A DNA stretch of 64,000 nucleotides, from NCBI GenBank assembly GCA_028713225.1, contig JAQTOS010000004.1:62001-126000 (forward strand). Direction: 5' to 3'. A model generated the notes under the pieces. That model worked only from the letters and a program-made list of their open reading frames with translations. It did no database searches and was not told the DNA's origin. Source of the DNA: Candidatus Altimarinota bacterium (lineage in GTDB: Bacteria > Patescibacteriota > Gracilibacteria > BD1-5 > UBA6164). This document shows positions 62,268 to 64,000 of the stretch, piece by piece (the first letter of the stretch is position 1; each line of letters starts with the position of its first letter). The position numbers were made by a program, and so were the translations under genes.

Positions 62268-64000
62268 ATGAAAGCCGATGATGAATCAATAACTCTTGAA
62301 GATGAAGAAGAATTAAATTTAATAGAAAAATGACTATCTTCTTCAAATTCATTAAGCGATAAAACTAAACAAGTTTTAGAAGAAACAAAAAGTAGAGCTC
62401 ACAGTATAAACTTTGAAACTATTCATGCTGAAATGAAATTACCTAAAGTACTTTTTGACCTTTTAGAAAAAAATGCCAAAGATAAATGAATTGGTATGGC
62501 TGCACTTTTATGAGAAATAATGACTTCATATGTTGAATCTGATACTTCTAGTTCAGAAGAAGAAAAAAAGTCTCTTATTAAATTAATTCAAAACAATCCG
62601 ATAGAACTTGAAAATTATGTATTATCTGAAATAGAAAATAAACACTTATCACCTATAACTCATTGAACAGAATGAGAAATTTATAAACTTGAAATAGAAA
62701 ATAAATCTTATGTAGTTGTTAAAAAAAGATATTCAAGTGCTCATAAAAATGAATTTAGTTTATTAAAAAGAGCTAAAGAAATCCAAGAAAAACTTTCACT
62801 AAATTGAAATAGTATTAAAATTCCTACTCCTATTTGATCTTTTGTAAAAAATGATAGTGAATATATTATGATGGAATATATAGAATGAAAAACTCTATAT
62901 ACAATGTCATTAGAAAAAATTCTTGAAAAAGAATTCATAAAATATTATAAACAAATTTCAAATGAAACAGTTTTGAAAGATTATTTATATAATATAAGTT
63001 TAGTTATAGAATGAATAGATGAAAACTTACTTAAAAATTTTGATAATTATCAAAATAATGAAATACTAAAAGAAATTTGTGAAAAAAATTGAAACTTAAA
63101 AAAAATAAATTTAGAAGATGATTCTATGGCAGAAAAAGTATTGATAAATTTTTATAAAATATTATATGAAAATAAATTAATACACGAAAATCCTGAAATT
63201 ATAGACCCTGTAAAAAAAGAGAATCCTTTTCTAGTAAAAAAATACAGAGAAAATATTAAATGAATCTGAGTATTTAGTGAAATGGAATGAATAAAAATAT
63301 GAAAAGAAATTAATTCTTTTTTACAAGAAATGCATAAAGAATGACTTTATCATAGAGATTTGTGATGAAATCCAAGAAATATAATGTTTACAAAAACAAA
63401 TACTTGAGAATATGAAGCCTATATAATAGATTTTTGAAAAGCTTCTATTACAGCTTGAGAAGACTCACGAGTATATACAGATGATATAGCCTGATGAATA
63501 CACGATAGAGATGAAGATATAATATTACAGATCCAGAATATAAGCTCAAATAAGCAAATAATAAAATTATTTGATGAAACTTGATTAGAAAAAATTACGT
63601 ATATTAATAATTTATGAACTTGAAAATATAAATTAGATAAATGAGCTTTATTATCAAATTTAAAAAATTTATCTTCTTGAATATCAAAATGATATACAAT
63701 TTCTATTAATCATATCTTACCAATATTTAATAGACATAATGTACAAAAAAGAAATACAAGAGATAAATATCTTTTTATAGAATGAATTGACAAAGCTTCT
63801 ACAAAAGATGAAAAAGTTAACGAAATTAATAAATATAGCGATGATGTAAAAATAGAATTAATTTGATTTTTAGCTTATATGAATGAAGTTGATTTTGAAA
63901 AATTATGAGAATATTTACAAAATCTTGATTTATCAAATATGTGAAAAAAAGCCGAATGATATAAAAACTTTTTTATAGATTTATACAATGATATAAAAGA
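62268..64000 (+). CDS. RIO/LPS-kinase-like protein kinase (cut by the window edge)
   Basis: 577 residues visible. A ~130-residue N-terminal part precedes a kinase fold: GTEGEIYKLEIENKSYVVVK (Gly loop and Lys, about residues 130-150), YIMMEYIEGKTLY (hinge), HRDLGGNPRNIMFT (catalytic loop with HRD and Asn, about residue 365), AYIIDFGKASITAGED (DFG). Between hinge and catalytic loop lies an unusually long helical insert of about 140 residues. It would phosphorylate protein or sugar; the target is unknown. Gly by UGA throughout. Confidence 0.8.

Overview
The window is AT-rich bacterial DNA read with a non-standard code. Almost every long gene is broken into pieces under code 11 but reads through as one conserved protein when UGA means glycine. 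DnaK at 50103 gives GIDLGTTNSC with UGA as its first Gly of that motif. UGA=Gly is genetic code 25, known from Gracilibacteria and Absconditabacteria (SR1) in the Patescibacteria/CPR. The IleRS gene also has a CGG codon exactly where the family has Trp (HC-W-RCDTP), so a second change (CGG, perhaps CGA, to Trp) is likely; this has been predicted for some Absconditabacterales. No tRNA, rRNA or CRISPR was found.

Layout. 1-8 kb: rhomboid protease, MurE, unknown proteins, M3 oligopeptidase, TrmB. 9-18 kb: a TraG/VirD4-like ATPase, UvrC, a PH-domain membrane protein, and a 1109-residue degenerate GGDEF-EAL protein. 18-24 kb: membrane proteins, MurI, GlyRS behind a glycine T-box riboswitch, a TetR regulator, and a protein with two fused Nudix domains. 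24-31 kb: a second T-box leads a run of small unknown genes, apt and ileS; the IleRS carries a whole histidine-phosphatase domain inserted between catalytic core and anticodon-binding region. 31-43 kb: TPR protein, glycosyltransferase, PrsW-like protease, MurA, Nudix hydrolase, second TraG-like ATPase. 43-50 kb: type IV pilin, pyruvyltransferase, THUMP methyltransferase, an NHL-repeat prepilin-like protein, HolB-like clamp-loader subunit. 50-64 kb: DnaK under a CIRCE operator, NYN nuclease between 43-bp direct repeats, membrane KAP NTPase, a redox module (DODA-type dioxygenase, azoreductase, divergent HxlR regulator, nitroreductase), IlvE, RecR, FtsL-like protein, RsmH, and a protein kinase cut by the right edge.

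Scattered among these are nine small genes of another kind: 624, 3914, 8664, 21710, 22095, 31307, 49409, 49808 and 59629. They have TTGACA/TATAAT-type promoters, clear Shine-Dalgarno sites (absent in front of most other genes) and tight terminators, and no internal UGA codon despite some 50 glycines. Two of them end at a UGA placed directly before the terminator, as if UGA were a stop. DnaK, surely highly expressed, is full of UGA, so expression level does not explain this. These genes and the two amino-acid-sensing riboswitches are the most unusual content of the window.
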